Assembly (NCBI RefSeq): GCF_022458865.1
Contig: NZ_JAJNMU010000012.1
Location: 1 to 64,000 of the forward strand
Source of the DNA: Paenibacillus periandrae
Lineage (GTDB): Bacteria; Bacillota; Bacilli; Paenibacillales; NBRC-103111
Length of the DNA stretch: 64,000 nt
Reading direction: 5' to 3'
Shown here: in pieces, positions 1-7,656 of the stretch
How the letters are laid out: the number at the start of each line of letters is the position of its first letter
Numbering within the stretch: the first letter of the stretch is position 1
The notes under the pieces: model-generated
What the model saw: the letters and a program-made list of their open reading frames with translations, nothing else
Database searches by the model: none
Told to the model about the DNA's origin: nothing
Made by a program: the position numbers and the translations under genes

Positions 1-1330
1 GGAACGAGTAGCACGGGAGCGATGAGTAAGACCTTGACGGGATTGACGCCTGGTACGACATACTATGTGCGTGCATATGCGACCAACAACACAACAGCAA
101 CGGGCTATGGAGTGGAAGTTCAGTTTACGACGCAGAACTTACCGGTAGCACCAACGGTAACGACGCTGACGTACACGAACATCACGACAACGACCGTTGA
201 TTTAACGGGCAATGTAAGCTCGGACGGCGGAGCATCGTTAACGGAGCGTGGATTTGTGTATGCAACAACCCCGAATCCGACAACGTCCAACTCAAAAGCA
301 ACCGATGGAACGAGTAGCACGGGAGCGATGAGTAAGACCTTGACGGGATTGACGCCTGGTACGACATACTATGTGCGTGCATATGCGACCAACAACACAA
401 CAGCAACGGGCTATGGAGTGGAAGTTCAGTTTAGGACGCAGAACTTACCGGTAGCACCAACGGTAACGACGTTGACGTACACGAACATCACGACAACGAC
501 CGTTGATTTAACGGGTAATGTAAGCTCCGACGGAGGAGCAGCGTTAACGGAGCGTGGATTTGTGTATGCAACAACCCCGAATCCGACAACGTCCAACTCA
601 AAAGCAACCGATGGAACGAGTAGCACGGGAGCGATGAGTAAGACCTTGACGGGATTGACGCCTGGTACGACATACTATGTGCGTGCATATGCGACCAACA
701 ACACAACAGCAACGGGCTATGGAGTGGAAGTTCAGTTTACGACGCAGAACTTACCGGTAGCACCAACGGTAACGACGCTGACGTACACGAACATCACAAC
801 GACAACCGTTGATTTAACGGGTAATGTAAGCTCGGACGGCGGAGCAGGGTTAACGGAGCGTGGCTTTGTGTATGCAACAACCCCGAATCCGACAATATCC
901 GACTCGAAAGTACCCGATGGAACGAGTACGGGAGCGATGAGCAAGACCTTGACGGGATTGACGCCTGGTACGACATATTATGTGCGTGCATATGCGACGA
1001 ACACGGTAGGAACGGGCTATGGAGTGGAAGTTCAGTTTACGACGCAGAACATACCACCAGTAGCACCAACGGTAACAACGCTGACGCACACGAACATTAC
1101 GACAACGACAGCCGACGTAACGGGTAATGTAAGCTCGGACGGCGGAGCAGGGTTAACGGAGCGTGGCTTTGTGTATGCAACAACCCAGAATCCAACAATA
1201 TCCGACTCGAAAGTATCCGATGGAACGAGTACGGGAGCGATGAGCAAGACCTTAACGGGATTGACGCCTGGTACGACATATTATGTGCGTGCATATGCGA
1301 CGAACTCGGCAGGAACGAGCTATGGAACAG
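1..1330 (+). repeat. Tandem 303-306 bp in-gene repeats
   Basis: The motif GGAACGAGTA recurs at 1, 307, 613, 919 and 1222. The period is 306 bp, then 303 bp where one codon is lost. The first three units are almost identical at DNA level, including synonymous positions, and the last two diverge slightly. This pattern fits recent unit duplication and homogenisation. Confidence 0.95.
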
Positions 1331-3051
1331 AAATTCAGTTTATCACAATTCCACTCTCATCCAATGCAGGGTTGACAAGTCTATTATTGACAGATGTTGT
1401 ATTGAACACGACATTCAATAGTGAGACTGTTGCTTATACCGCATCTGTGGGTAACCGTATTACGCAGACTGATGTAACTGCTACTTTAAACGGTGAGGCT
1501 GCTTATGCAGTTCTGAGCGTTTTTGATGCAAATGGCAATATAGTTGGTAGCCCTGCAACACTGAGCAACAATCAAAAGAGTGGCGTTATTGCCCTGAATG
1601 TAGGAATTAATACGCTCAGACTTGAAATTTTTGCCCAGAATGGTACAACTACCGGCACGTATACCTTTGCTATCTTAAGAGTGCAGCAGCAAAATAATTC
1701 GGGGTCGTCAGGTGGCAGTAGTTCGAATAGTACACCGCCTTCTCAGATACCAAGCAATTTGATTGTTGATATTACAAACCCTAATAGTGGTGTAAAGGAA
1801 GTCAATGCCAAAATTACACAATTAATAGGACCGCAACTGAACCTTTCAGGAAAATTGCTGACAGCAGATGGAACTGCTCTCAATATTACTGAGTTCCCTG
1901 TTAATGCCAATGGAGCATTCACGCTACCTAATGTTGGTCCTGGTGAATACAAACTCTTACTGAGTGTAATCGCCCCAACTGGCGAAAAATTAGCCGGACG
2001 TGTAGCCAAGTTGACTATTGACAGTAACCGGAATGCAAAGCTTGAAGCCGATTTGATTGACCCTTATGGTATCATCACTGATTCAGTAACAGGCAAACCT
2101 GTAGATGGTGTAAAAGCTACCTTACATTGGTCAGATACTGAATTGAACAAGTCCAAGGGTAGAAAAGCTGGGGACCTGGTTATCCTTCCTGAACTTCCGG
2201 ACTTTGCTCCCAACAAAAATCATGACCCGCAAATCAGCGTTAACGGCGGACAATACGGATGGATGGTATTCCCGGATGGCGACTACTACATTCTGGGAGA
2301 AAAGGATGGCTACGAACAGTTTGACAGCCGGAAAGACAATCGTGATGTGAAGCATGGAGATGACAGCTATGTTCGCGGTGGCAACATTCATGTAGGTGTA
2401 TCTATCGTAGAGTACAGTTTCCAAATCAAGCCTAAGATCAAGGATTCGGGTGAACACATGCTTTATATAGAAGGCTTTCCAGATGGTTTATTCCACCCGG
2501 AAAATAGTATTACTCGTGCAGAGTTAGCGACCATTCTAAGTCGCATACTGCCTGTAACAGCCTCAACATATTCAGCACCCACGTTCACAGATGTGAATTC
2601 TTCTCACTGGGCAGCAAAAGCTATTATCAGGGCAGGTGAGCAGCATTGGCTTACTGGATATCCAAATGGTAGTTTTGCTCCTGAAAAGTCAGTCACTCGT
2701 GCAGAATTTGCGCAAATGCTGTCGAATATTAAAAATTTAAATTCTACACAGAATAGCTCGTTTAATGATATTACAGGACATTGGGGTCTTCCAGCAATAT
2801 CCGCTGCCGAGAAGCTTGGATATGTATCGGGCTATCCTGATGGAACCTTCCGGCCGGATCAACCGATAACCCGTGCTGAGTCGGTGAAAGTGTTTAACAA
2901 GCTTCTGGATCGTCAACCATTGAAAGTAGATGTTTCTCCTAAATGGGGCGATGTACCTACAACTTATTGGGGTTACGACGCTATTATGGAAGCATCCTCT
3001 TCTCATAAGTTTGATAAATATGAGAATGGATATGAAGTTTGGAAGAATTAA
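1..3051 (+). CDS. SLH-anchored repeat surface protein (5' end outside window)
   Basis: The frame is open from base 1, so the N-terminus and any signal peptide lie outside the window. The visible part begins with tandem fibronectin-III-like units of 101-102 residues (each containing GLTPGTTYYVRAYAT), down to about residue 445. Next comes a cadherin-like beta-sandwich (from NAGLTSLLLT, about 450-545), a Ser/Gly/Asn-rich linker, a beta-rich domain, and three C-terminal SLH domains marked by GFPDGLFHPENSITRAE, GYPNGSFAPEKSVTRAE and GYPDGTFRPDQPITRAE. SLH domains bind pyruvylated secondary wall polymer, so this is probably an exposed cell-wall protein with an adhesive or structural role. The ligand cannot be inferred. 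A hairpin terminator follows the stop. Confidence 0.9.
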   Translation, partial: GTSSTGAMSKTLTGLTPGTTYYVRAYATNNTTATGYGVEVQFTTQNLPVAPTVTTLTYTNITTTTVDLTGNVSSDGGASLTERGFVYATTPNPTTSNSKATDGTSSTGAMSKTLTGLTPGTTYYVRAYATNNTTATGYGVEVQFRTQNLPVAPTVTTLTYTNITTTTVDLTGNVSSDGGAALTERGFVYATTPNPTTSNSKATDGTSSTGAMSKTLTGLTPGTTYYVRAYATNNTTATGYGVEVQFTTQNLPVAPTVTTLTYTNITTTTVDLTGNVSSDGGAGLTERGFVYATTPNPTISDSKVPDGTSTGAMSKTLTGLTPGTTYYVRAYATNTVGTGYGVEVQFTTQNIPPVAPTVTTLTHTNITTTTADVTGNVSSDGGAGLTERGFVYATTQNPTISDSKVSDGTSTGAMSKTLTGLTPGTTYYVRAYATNSAGTSYGTEIQFITIPLSSNAGLTSLLLTDVVLNTTFNSETVAYTASVGNRITQTDVTATLNGEAAYAVLSVFDANGNIVGSPATLSNNQKSGVIALNVGINTLRLEIFAQNGTTTGTYTFAILRVQQQNNSGSSGGSSSNSTPPSQIPSNLIVDITNPNSGVKEVNAKITQLIGPQLNLSGKLLTADGTALNITEFPVNANGAFTLPNVGPGEYKLLLSVIAPTGEKLAGRVAKLTIDSNRNAKLEADLIDPYGIITDSVTGKPVDGVKATLHWSDTELNKSKGRKAGDLVILPELPDFAPNKNHDPQISVNGGQYGWMVFPDGDYYILGEKDGYEQFDSRKDNRDVKHGDDSYVRGGNIHVGVSIVEYSFQIKPKIKDSGEHMLYIEGFPDGLFHPENSITRAELATILSRILPVTASTYSAPTFTDVNSSHWAAKAIIRAGEQHWLTGYPNGSFAPEKSVTRAEFAQMLSNIKNLNSTQNSSFNDITGHWGLPAISAAEKLGYVSGYPDGTFRPDQPITRAESVKVFNKLLDRQPLKVDVSPKWGDVPTTYWGYDAIMEASSSHKFDKYENGYEVWKN

Positions 3052-3059
3052 TGTCAGCT

Positions 3060-3105
3060 GAGGGTGTCCAAGAGCCATGAAAATGGCGAGTGGCACCCTC
3101 TTTTC
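3060..3105 (+). terminator. Terminator after the SLH gene
   Basis: GAGGGTG (3060-3066) pairs with CACCCTC (3094-3100), and a smaller GCCAT/ATGGC hairpin sits inside. A TTTT run follows. It lies 9 bp after the stop codon. Confidence 0.75.
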
Positions 3106-3576
3106 AATTTCGTAAATACAGGCAGTGGAAGGATATCCACTAAAGCCAGAGTGTACAAAAGCTGAAGGTATCTTAGAATAAGAAGATACTGCGTGGCTCG
3201 TGACCTTTGCGGGAAAGATTAGTCTTCGGCTATTCTTTATCAACATGATCAACTGCTGGATCACATCAAATTATCGATGACAATCGTTGTATGGGACCAG
3301 GAGCTCTACACGCTTTTCCTGATACCCGACAACATGTCGGTAATAAGCGGCTACGGTTTTTTTGACAAAAGGTAGGATGCTAGTACGTGCTGGATGACTC
3401 CTGTAAGAGCTGCCCAGCCCGAGATGCAGAGATGTACTCTGCTGTAATCTAGCGTGTACAGCTATGCGGCGGTTTTGAAAAGCGAACTTTTCCATGTACA
3501 CGGTTTTAAGGCTGGCTGTTTCTTGGATTCTCTAACAAAGTTGTTGCCAAGCGGTAGTAAAACTTGAACTAAAGCA
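3106..3576. other. Intergenic stretch, no gene recognised
   Basis: Open frames here on the minus strand lack a convincing ribosome binding site and show no recognisable motif. The one visible structure is a stem-loop at 3453-3502: CGTGTACA pairs with TGTACACG, with an inner GAAAAG/CTTTTC pairing. It could be decayed coding DNA, but no family was recognised. Confidence 0.5.
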
Positions 3577-3605
3577 TTGACAATTATCATGATATGTGTG
3601 ATATT
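3577..3605 (+). promoter_or_regulatory. Sigma-A promoter for ykkCD
   Basis: TTGACA (3577-3582), a 17-bp spacer and GATATT (3600-3605). It is followed by AT-rich dyad-like sequence (CTAATTAACGTTAG) that could be an operator. No guanidine-I riboswitch signature is visible between here and the start codon. Confidence 0.6.
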
Positions 3606-3657
3606 ATTAACTAATTAACGTTAGGTAGGAAGATGCGTGAGAAGGAGTGGTTGAGAT

Positions 3658-4008
3658 ATGAACCGATATTGGATTTATGTGGTGCTTTCAGGCATATTGG
3701 AAATCGTATGGGTAACGGGCCTTAAGCATTCAGAAACGGCTTTGGAATGGACAGCTACTGCGCTAGCTATCATAATAAGTTTTCTGGTCATTATTTTGGC
3801 TGCAAGACGTTTGCCTGTCGGTACGGTTTATGCTGTGTTTGCCGGTATTGGCACCAGTGGTACGGTAGTGGTTGAGATGCTTATATTTGGTGAACCATTT
3901 AACGTAGCCAAGATTATGCTCATTGCAGTACTGTTAGCCGGAGTTATTGGCTTGAAGATCGTCACCACAGAAGAAGCCGGAACCGAAGTAGAGAGGGGGA
4001 GCCAATAA
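3658..4008 (+). CDS. ykkC: SMR efflux subunit, YkkC-like
   Basis: A 116-residue small multidrug resistance protein with four predicted membrane helices. It shows the SMR glutamate in GILEIVWVTGLKHS and the LPVGTVYAVFAGIGT segment that matches remembered B. subtilis YkkC closely. YkkC works as a heterodimer with YkkD, and the family includes proton-coupled guanidinium exporters. An AAGGAG site precedes the ATG. The stop overlaps the start of the next gene by one base, as expected for a co-translated two-subunit pump. The substrate is inferred from the family only. Confidence 0.85.
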   Translation: MNRYWIYVVLSGILEIVWVTGLKHSETALEWTATALAIIISFLVIILAARRLPVGTVYAVFAGIGTSGTVVVEMLIFGEPFNVAKIMLIAVLLAGVIGLKIVTTEEAGTEVERGSQ

Positions 4009-4319
4009 TGCCTTGGTTAGCACTTGTTGCTGCTGGATGTCTTGAAGTGCTTGGAGTGATCAATCTGAAACGTTTGGCCATGAAGAAATGGGATGCAGCC
4101 TTATATCTTATTATTACCTTTGGTATTGGTTTTGTACTCTTATCCTACGCAATGAAAACTATTCCTATGGGAACTGCTTACGGAGTTTGGACTGGAATTG
4201 GTACGATTGGTGCCGCGTTAGTAGGGATGTTTATGTACGGAGAACCGAAGGAATGGCGGCGGCTTCTGTTCATTGCAATGATCTTGTGTTCAGCAGTAGG
4301 GTTAAAATTGATCGGTTAA
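4008..4319 (+). CDS. ykkD: SMR efflux subunit, YkkD-like
   Basis: A 103-residue, four-helix SMR protein containing AAGCLEVLGV (with the essential membrane glutamate), LLSYAMKTIPMGTAYGVWTG and MILCSAVGLK, closely resembling remembered YkkD. It forms the second half of the heteromeric pump with the preceding gene. Its ATG uses the last base of the upstream stop codon. Unlike many ykkCD operons, no ligand-binding leader RNA is apparent. Confidence 0.85.
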   Translation: MPWLALVAAGCLEVLGVINLKRLAMKKWDAALYLIITFGIGFVLLSYAMKTIPMGTAYGVWTGIGTIGAALVGMFMYGEPKEWRRLLFIAMILCSAVGLKLIG

Positions 4320-4337
4320 TCATCGAAGGCCAAGCAG

Positions 4338-4393
4338 TTGACATGAAACCTTAAGGTGTCATATAATAATACGAAACCAAATAGTTTCGTATT
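4338..4393 (+). promoter_or_regulatory. Promoter with perfect palindromic operator
   Basis: TTGACA (4338-4343), an 18-bp spacer and TATAAT (4362-4367). The -10 box abuts a perfect inverted repeat: AATACGAAAC (4368-4377), 6 bp, GTTTCGTATT (4384-4393). The dyad covers the expected start of transcription, so a bound dimeric repressor would block initiation. The ArsR protein encoded downstream is the obvious candidate. Confidence 0.75.
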
Positions 4394-4423
4394 TTATTAA
4401 ACTTTGACATGGAGGTTATTGAA

Positions 4424-4846
4424 ATGGAAGACAAGCTTCAATCATTACCGGATATCGTTCAAAAAATGGTGTTTAATGCGCCTATTCAAAAAGTATGGAG
4501 TGCTGTTGCAACATCGGAAGGCATTGCTGCATGGTTCATGCCCAACGATTTTCAGCCAGTTGCTGGACACGAGTTCCTGATCAATGCAGGTCCATTCGGA
4601 ATGTCGCCTTGTAAAGTAACTGAGGTTGAACCCCCTCATAGTCTTGCTTTTCAATGGGGGAAAGATTGGAGTATCAGGTTTGAATTGGTGGAGCTCGACG
4701 ATAAAACCGAATTTACACTGACGCATTCCGGCTGGGATGCTGAGAAAGTTACAGAGTTCGGATTATCCCACACGATGATCCGCGACAATATGGCCCAAGG
4801 CTGGGTTGGGCTTGCCAAATCATTGGCTACCTATGTCGAAGCCTGA
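4424..4846 (+). CDS. SRPBCC (AHSA1-type) protein
   Basis: A 140-residue START/AHSA1-like protein: VFNAPIQKVWSAVATSEGIAAWF at the N-terminus is the typical opening, and WVGLAKSLATYVE the typical C-terminal helix. The ATG at 4424 is chosen over 4409 because GGAGG (4411-4415) is correctly spaced for it and overlaps the upstream ATG. These proteins have a deep hydrophobic pocket; their ligands are usually unknown. It is followed by, and overlaps, an ArsR regulator, a common pairing whose function is mostly uncharacterised. Confidence 0.85.
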   Translation: MEDKLQSLPDIVQKMVFNAPIQKVWSAVATSEGIAAWFMPNDFQPVAGHEFLINAGPFGMSPCKVTEVEPPHSLAFQWGKDWSIRFELVELDDKTEFTLTHSGWDAEKVTEFGLSHTMIRDNMAQGWVGLAKSLATYVEA

Positions 4847-5219
4847 TCATGCCATTGCTTCACCGAAGCATGATGTGTTTCAAGCGATAGCAGATCCTAC
4901 CCGGCGCAGTTTGCTGCAATTGCTTGTCGATCAGGAGCTGCCCGTTACAGTCATAAGTGGACATTTTCCAATCAGCCGAACGGCGGTTTCAAAGCATCTG
5001 CGAGTTTTGGCAGAAGCAGGGCTTGTCCGGGAAAGAAAGGTTGGACGAGAGACAAGGTATCAGCTTGTTTCGGAGCCTTTAGTAGAATTAAAGAGCTGGC
5101 TGTCCTTCTATGAACGGCATTGGGAAAATAAGCTGGCTATGCTTAAGCATTTTGTTGAATCGGATAATCAGGGTCAGGATGATAGTAGTCCAAGTGGTCC
5201 ATCGAAGCTGCTTGAGTAG
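4836..5219 (+). CDS. ArsR-family transcriptional repressor
   Basis: A 127-residue winged-helix protein: DVFQAIADPTRRSLLQLL, then the recognition helix in ISRTAVSKHLRVLAEAGLV and the wing RKVGRETRYQL. No cysteine metal-binding motif (ELCVCDL) is present, so it belongs to the metal-independent branch often paired with AHSA1 proteins. The start at 4836 overlaps the preceding gene by 11 bp. It probably represses its own operon through the 4368-4393 palindrome. A strong terminator follows. Confidence 0.85.
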   Translation, partial: SKPDHAIASPKHDVFQAIADPTRRSLLQLLVDQELPVTVISGHFPISRTAVSKHLRVLAEAGLVRERKVGRETRYQLVSEPLVELKSWLSFYERHWENKLAMLKHFVESDNQGQDDSSPSGPSKLLE

Positions 5220-5273
5220 CGGCGGGATAAACTGACTGCAAACACGCTGTATAATCAAATTAATGCATATTGG

Positions 5274-5309
5274 GACCAAGCCCGCATTGTTTATTGGCTT
5301 GGTCTTTTT
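5274..5309 (+). terminator. Terminator of SRPBCC-arsR operon
   Basis: GACCAAGCC (5274-5282) pairs perfectly with GGCTTGGTC (5296-5304), followed by TTTTT. Confidence 0.85.
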
Positions 5310-5336
5310 GTACACTGAATAACGCTTCTAATAGGC

Positions 5337-5364
5337 ATTCAATGAATTCAATGAAATTCAATGA
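5337..5364. repeat. Triple ATTCAATGA direct repeat
   Basis: Three copies of ATTCAATGA at 5337, 5346 and 5356, spaced 9-10 bp (about one helical turn). The last one overlaps the cre-like site. It could be an operator or chance low-complexity sequence. Confidence 0.5.
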
Positions 5365-5375
5365 AAACGATTGCA
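5362..5375 (+). promoter_or_regulatory. Candidate cre site
   Basis: TGAAAACGATTGCA matches the CcpA consensus TGWNANCGNTNWCA at every fixed position but one. It lies about 100 bp upstream of the HPr/Crh-like gene, whose product keeps the regulatory Ser46 used for CcpA co-repression. Confidence 0.5.
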
Positions 5376-5471
5376 TGTACTTCTCATAATCGGAATTGTG
5401 TTGTAATATGGAGTCAATAATGATTGAAGCAATAAGCCAAACAACGCAGACCTTTGAACGGAGGAGTCTTA

Positions 5472-5723
5472 ATGAGAGTTCATGATATCGAAATTACTCA
5501 CGACATGCAGCCGCAATATTTACAAATGGTAGCCCAGAAAGCGAGCACGTACCGTTCGGATATTACGATTAAGTTTGAGCGGGAAAACATAAATTTAGAT
5601 GCAAAAAGCATTCTGGGAATGCTGCTGATCCCCATGCGTACGGGTACTCGGATTACGATTCAAACCAAAGGAAGGGACGAGCAGGAGGCCATTGATGCAA
5701 TGAGCAGCTTGTTGGAAAAGTAA
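5472..5723 (+). CDS. HPr/Crh-like protein lacking the catalytic His
   Basis: An 83-residue HPr-fold protein. Aligned by eye with HPr and Crh, the active-site stretch (GIHARPA in HPr, GLQARPA in Crh) is DMQPQYL here. The phospho-histidine is replaced by Gln as in Crh, and the Arg-Pro is lost too. The regulatory serine is kept exactly at position 46 in NLDAKSILGM. It therefore cannot carry PTS phosphate at His15 but could be an HPr-kinase substrate and CcpA partner. GGAGG at 5460 fits ATG 5472. It is monocistronic with its own terminator. Confidence 0.8.
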   Translation: MRVHDIEITHDMQPQYLQMVAQKASTYRSDITIKFERENINLDAKSILGMLLIPMRTGTRITIQTKGRDEQEAIDAMSSLLEK

Positions 5724-5778
5724 CGCTCCTTAGATTTCAGAATGCCCAAGCCAAACCAAGTCCGTTAAAGCTATGGAA

Positions 5779-5822
5779 AAGGTACTGTCACTCACGAACG
5801 ATGAGATGACGGTGCCTTTTTT
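5779..5822 (+). terminator. Terminator of HPr-like gene
   Basis: AAGGTACTGTCA (5779-5790) pairs, with G-U pairs, to TGACGGTGCCTT; a T-run follows. Confidence 0.7.
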
Positions 5823-5894
5823 CATTATGGAGAAAGTATTACAGGAGAGCAGATATGTGCATTGATTTCCGTCGCAGAGGTGTCTGAACGCACA

Positions 5895-5919
5895 AAAACG
5901 GGCTTGCGCCCGCTTTTTG
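5895..5919. terminator. Bidirectional terminator
   Basis: CGGGC-TTGC-GCCCG flanked by A5 on the left and T5 on the right. On the minus strand it ends the small membrane-protein gene. Confidence 0.75.
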
Positions 5920-5949
5920 AATAAGTCTGTTATCCATTTGTTCCCTGAT

Positions 5950-6258
5950 TTAAATATCGTTAAACATTCCTGAATTTAAGCCAGCAGTAACACCGGTAGC
6001 TATAATGAGTACAGCAATCACTGCGTAGATAACGAAAACAATAGCGACGATAAGCAGATAAGCTTTAAAAAAGCTTTGTTTGTTAGGATTTGCGTTGCCG
6101 CCAAATGCCCATACAAACCACATCACAATGTTGACAATGGGGATAGCTGAAATAATTAGTGCAATAATCCATTCTTTGACGGGTACTACTGGTGCCTGGG
6201 GGCCATACGAATCCTGGTAACCATTCACAGGTTTGTTTAAAGGAATTTCTTGATTCAT
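5950..6258 (-). CDS. Small two-helix membrane protein
   Basis: About 102 residues. A polar Pro/Gln/Gly-rich N-terminus (about 1-28) is followed by two long hydrophobic helices (WIIALIISAIPIVNIVMWFVW and AYLLIVAIVFVIYAVIAVLI) joined by a short Asn/Lys loop. The ATG at 6258 is preferred over the upstream GTG 6267 because GAGGTGG lies just ahead of it. Family not recognised; it resembles small Firmicute envelope proteins of unknown function. The 400-bp upstream region may encode a structured leader. Confidence 0.65.
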   Translation of the reverse strand: MNQEIPLNKPVNGYQDSYGPQAPVVPVKEWIIALIISAIPIVNIVMWFVWAFGGNANPNKQSFFKAYLLIVAIVFVIYAVIAVLIIATGVTAGLNSGMFNDI

Positions 6259-6372
6259 TTCATCCACCTCTTATATATGTAGTGTAAAAAATTACCTTAT
6301 TACACTGTATCCCTTTAAACATAAATCGTCAATAGGTGACAAGCCATGAAAGATTTATATGAATTTTCAGAT

Positions 6373-6710
6373 AAAAATAAAACAGAAGAGCTCCAACGCA
6401 GCTTACTTGCAGCCAAAGGTTTGCCATAATGAATAAAAGAGCTCTTCTGGAGTGTATCAATAGGTCATGCAGCCTACTACGGTCAAACATAAAAACAAGG
6501 TGTTCTAAAACAATGAAAGCCCTACCTCTCTTTCATCCTTGCGGCTCCTAGACCGCGCCAGTGTGAATCAGTTAACACAGTTACAAATTCTTAGGGTTGT
6601 TGGAATTTGAATGATTTTTATGAGTAGAGAAACAATAAGTGAACCGAGGAAAAGCTAGATGGGGGTGCATTCATTGATACAATGATATACTATACCATCT
6701 ATCAGTTCAA
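6373..6710 (-). ncRNA. Candidate structured leader or small RNA
   Basis: Reading the minus strand: TTGAAC (6710-6705), a 17-bp spacer and TATCAT (6687-6682) form a possible promoter. Three short hairpins follow (GTGT/ACAC about 6561-6578, GCGG/CCGC 6541-6556, TGAAAG/CTTTCA 6513-6536). Then an 11-bp perfect inverted repeat CAGAAGAGCTC (6449-6439) / GAGCTCTTCTG (6393-6383) runs directly into TTTTATTTTT. This promoter-hairpins-terminator order resembles a riboswitch leader or an independent sRNA. It matches no riboswitch class I know. Confidence 0.35.
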
Positions 6711-6733
6711 ATTGCAAATTAATTTTGAAAATT

Positions 6734-7486
6734 TTACAAACATGCCAGAAGCAAGGGTGAGATAGGCATTTCACTTACTTGTTCTACGCCATCGGCTCTA
6801 CATAGCACAAAAGCAATTTTTATAAGCTCATTGTTGCCATTGAAAATAGGCTTAAAGAACGCACGCAGTTTGATGCTGTCTGAAGAGTGGGGGCTTCCCG
6901 TTTGAAAAGTAACCTGTTTTTCCTGACGGTACTCCATTACCTTGGAAACACACCGTTTAACCTTCAAGCAATCTGTGGGCTCAATAAAGGAAAGCAAGGA
7001 ACTGCCGCCGAAGCCTTCAGCAGGCTCGACAAATGGCAGCGGCTCATAGTGGTTCGTGATTTCTGTTATGTCCAGATCCTCAGTCAATAGGCCGGAGGCA
7101 ACGACCGGCTTGTTGCGAATTTGGCTGTTCAGCCATTTTTTCTCGGAAATTTCCTTAACGACATGAAAGTATAGGTCTTTTTGCTCCCAACGAATTTTAC
7201 TGCTGTGAATTTCGACAGTCAGCTTATCTCCATTATGCCCGCACAAGGTTTCTTCTGCGTACAAATAACCTTTCTGATTCAGGCGCAACTGCTTTTGTGC
7301 CATTTTTTTTAATGATTCAGGCGCGAAAATATCGTAAAGCTTCATACTCAATATTCGGGACTTTGGAATACCAAGAAGCTTCGTGAATGCATGATTGACC
7401 TCAATAAATTTGGATGTACCTTTTTCTTCAAAAGTATAAAACATGCCCTCAGTGGCATTGGCAAATTGCTCGTTAAGTGAACGCAT
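6734..7486 (-). CDS. PAS-domain protein without output domain
   Basis: 250 residues. The N-terminal 115 residues form a PAS fold (FIEVNHAFTKLLGIPKSRIL, then the PAS-associated HVVKEISEKK). The C-terminal half is PAS-like but weaker (SSLLSFIEPTDCLKVKRCVSKV, then KLRAFFKPIFNGNNELIKI). No kinase, GGDEF, EAL or HTH domain follows, so it may sense or bind a partner in trans. AGGAGG precedes the ATG. It appears to be a single-gene unit. Confidence 0.75.
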   Translation of the reverse strand: MRSLNEQFANATEGMFYTFEEKGTSKFIEVNHAFTKLLGIPKSRILSMKLYDIFAPESLKKMAQKQLRLNQKGYLYAEETLCGHNGDKLTVEIHSSKIRWEQKDLYFHVVKEISEKKWLNSQIRNKPVVASGLLTEDLDITEITNHYEPLPFVEPAEGFGGSSLLSFIEPTDCLKVKRCVSKVMEYRQEKQVTFQTGSPHSSDSIKLRAFFKPIFNGNNELIKIAFVLCRADGVEQVSEMPISPLLLACL

Positions 7487-7656
7487 TCTAAGTTAGCCTC
7501 CTATGTAATAACAAGGTATGGATGAAGCAGCGCAACAATATCGGCTTTATAGTTCATTTTCCTGTATAATTAACCTATTCTTTCTCAATTGAATCACTTT
7601 TTATACTATTCGTTGAAGTTATCGAGTTTATGGGCGCTATGAAAAAGAGGTGGATT

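Noticed and set aside
120-1294. Several 65-79 codon minus-strand ORFs repeated every ~306 bp
   Set aside because: They are antisense shadows of the repeated surface-protein gene and recur only because the DNA repeats.
1-1330. CRISPR-like regular repeats
   Set aside because: Units are 306 bp, coding, and without short spacers.
2737-3501. Minus-strand ORFs of 175 and 76 codons as genes or transposase fragments
   Set aside because: No ribosome binding site or recognisable motif; the first lies partly opposite the SLH gene.
3540-3657. Guanidine-I riboswitch before ykkC
   Set aside because: The conserved stretches of that RNA were not found and the leader is too short.
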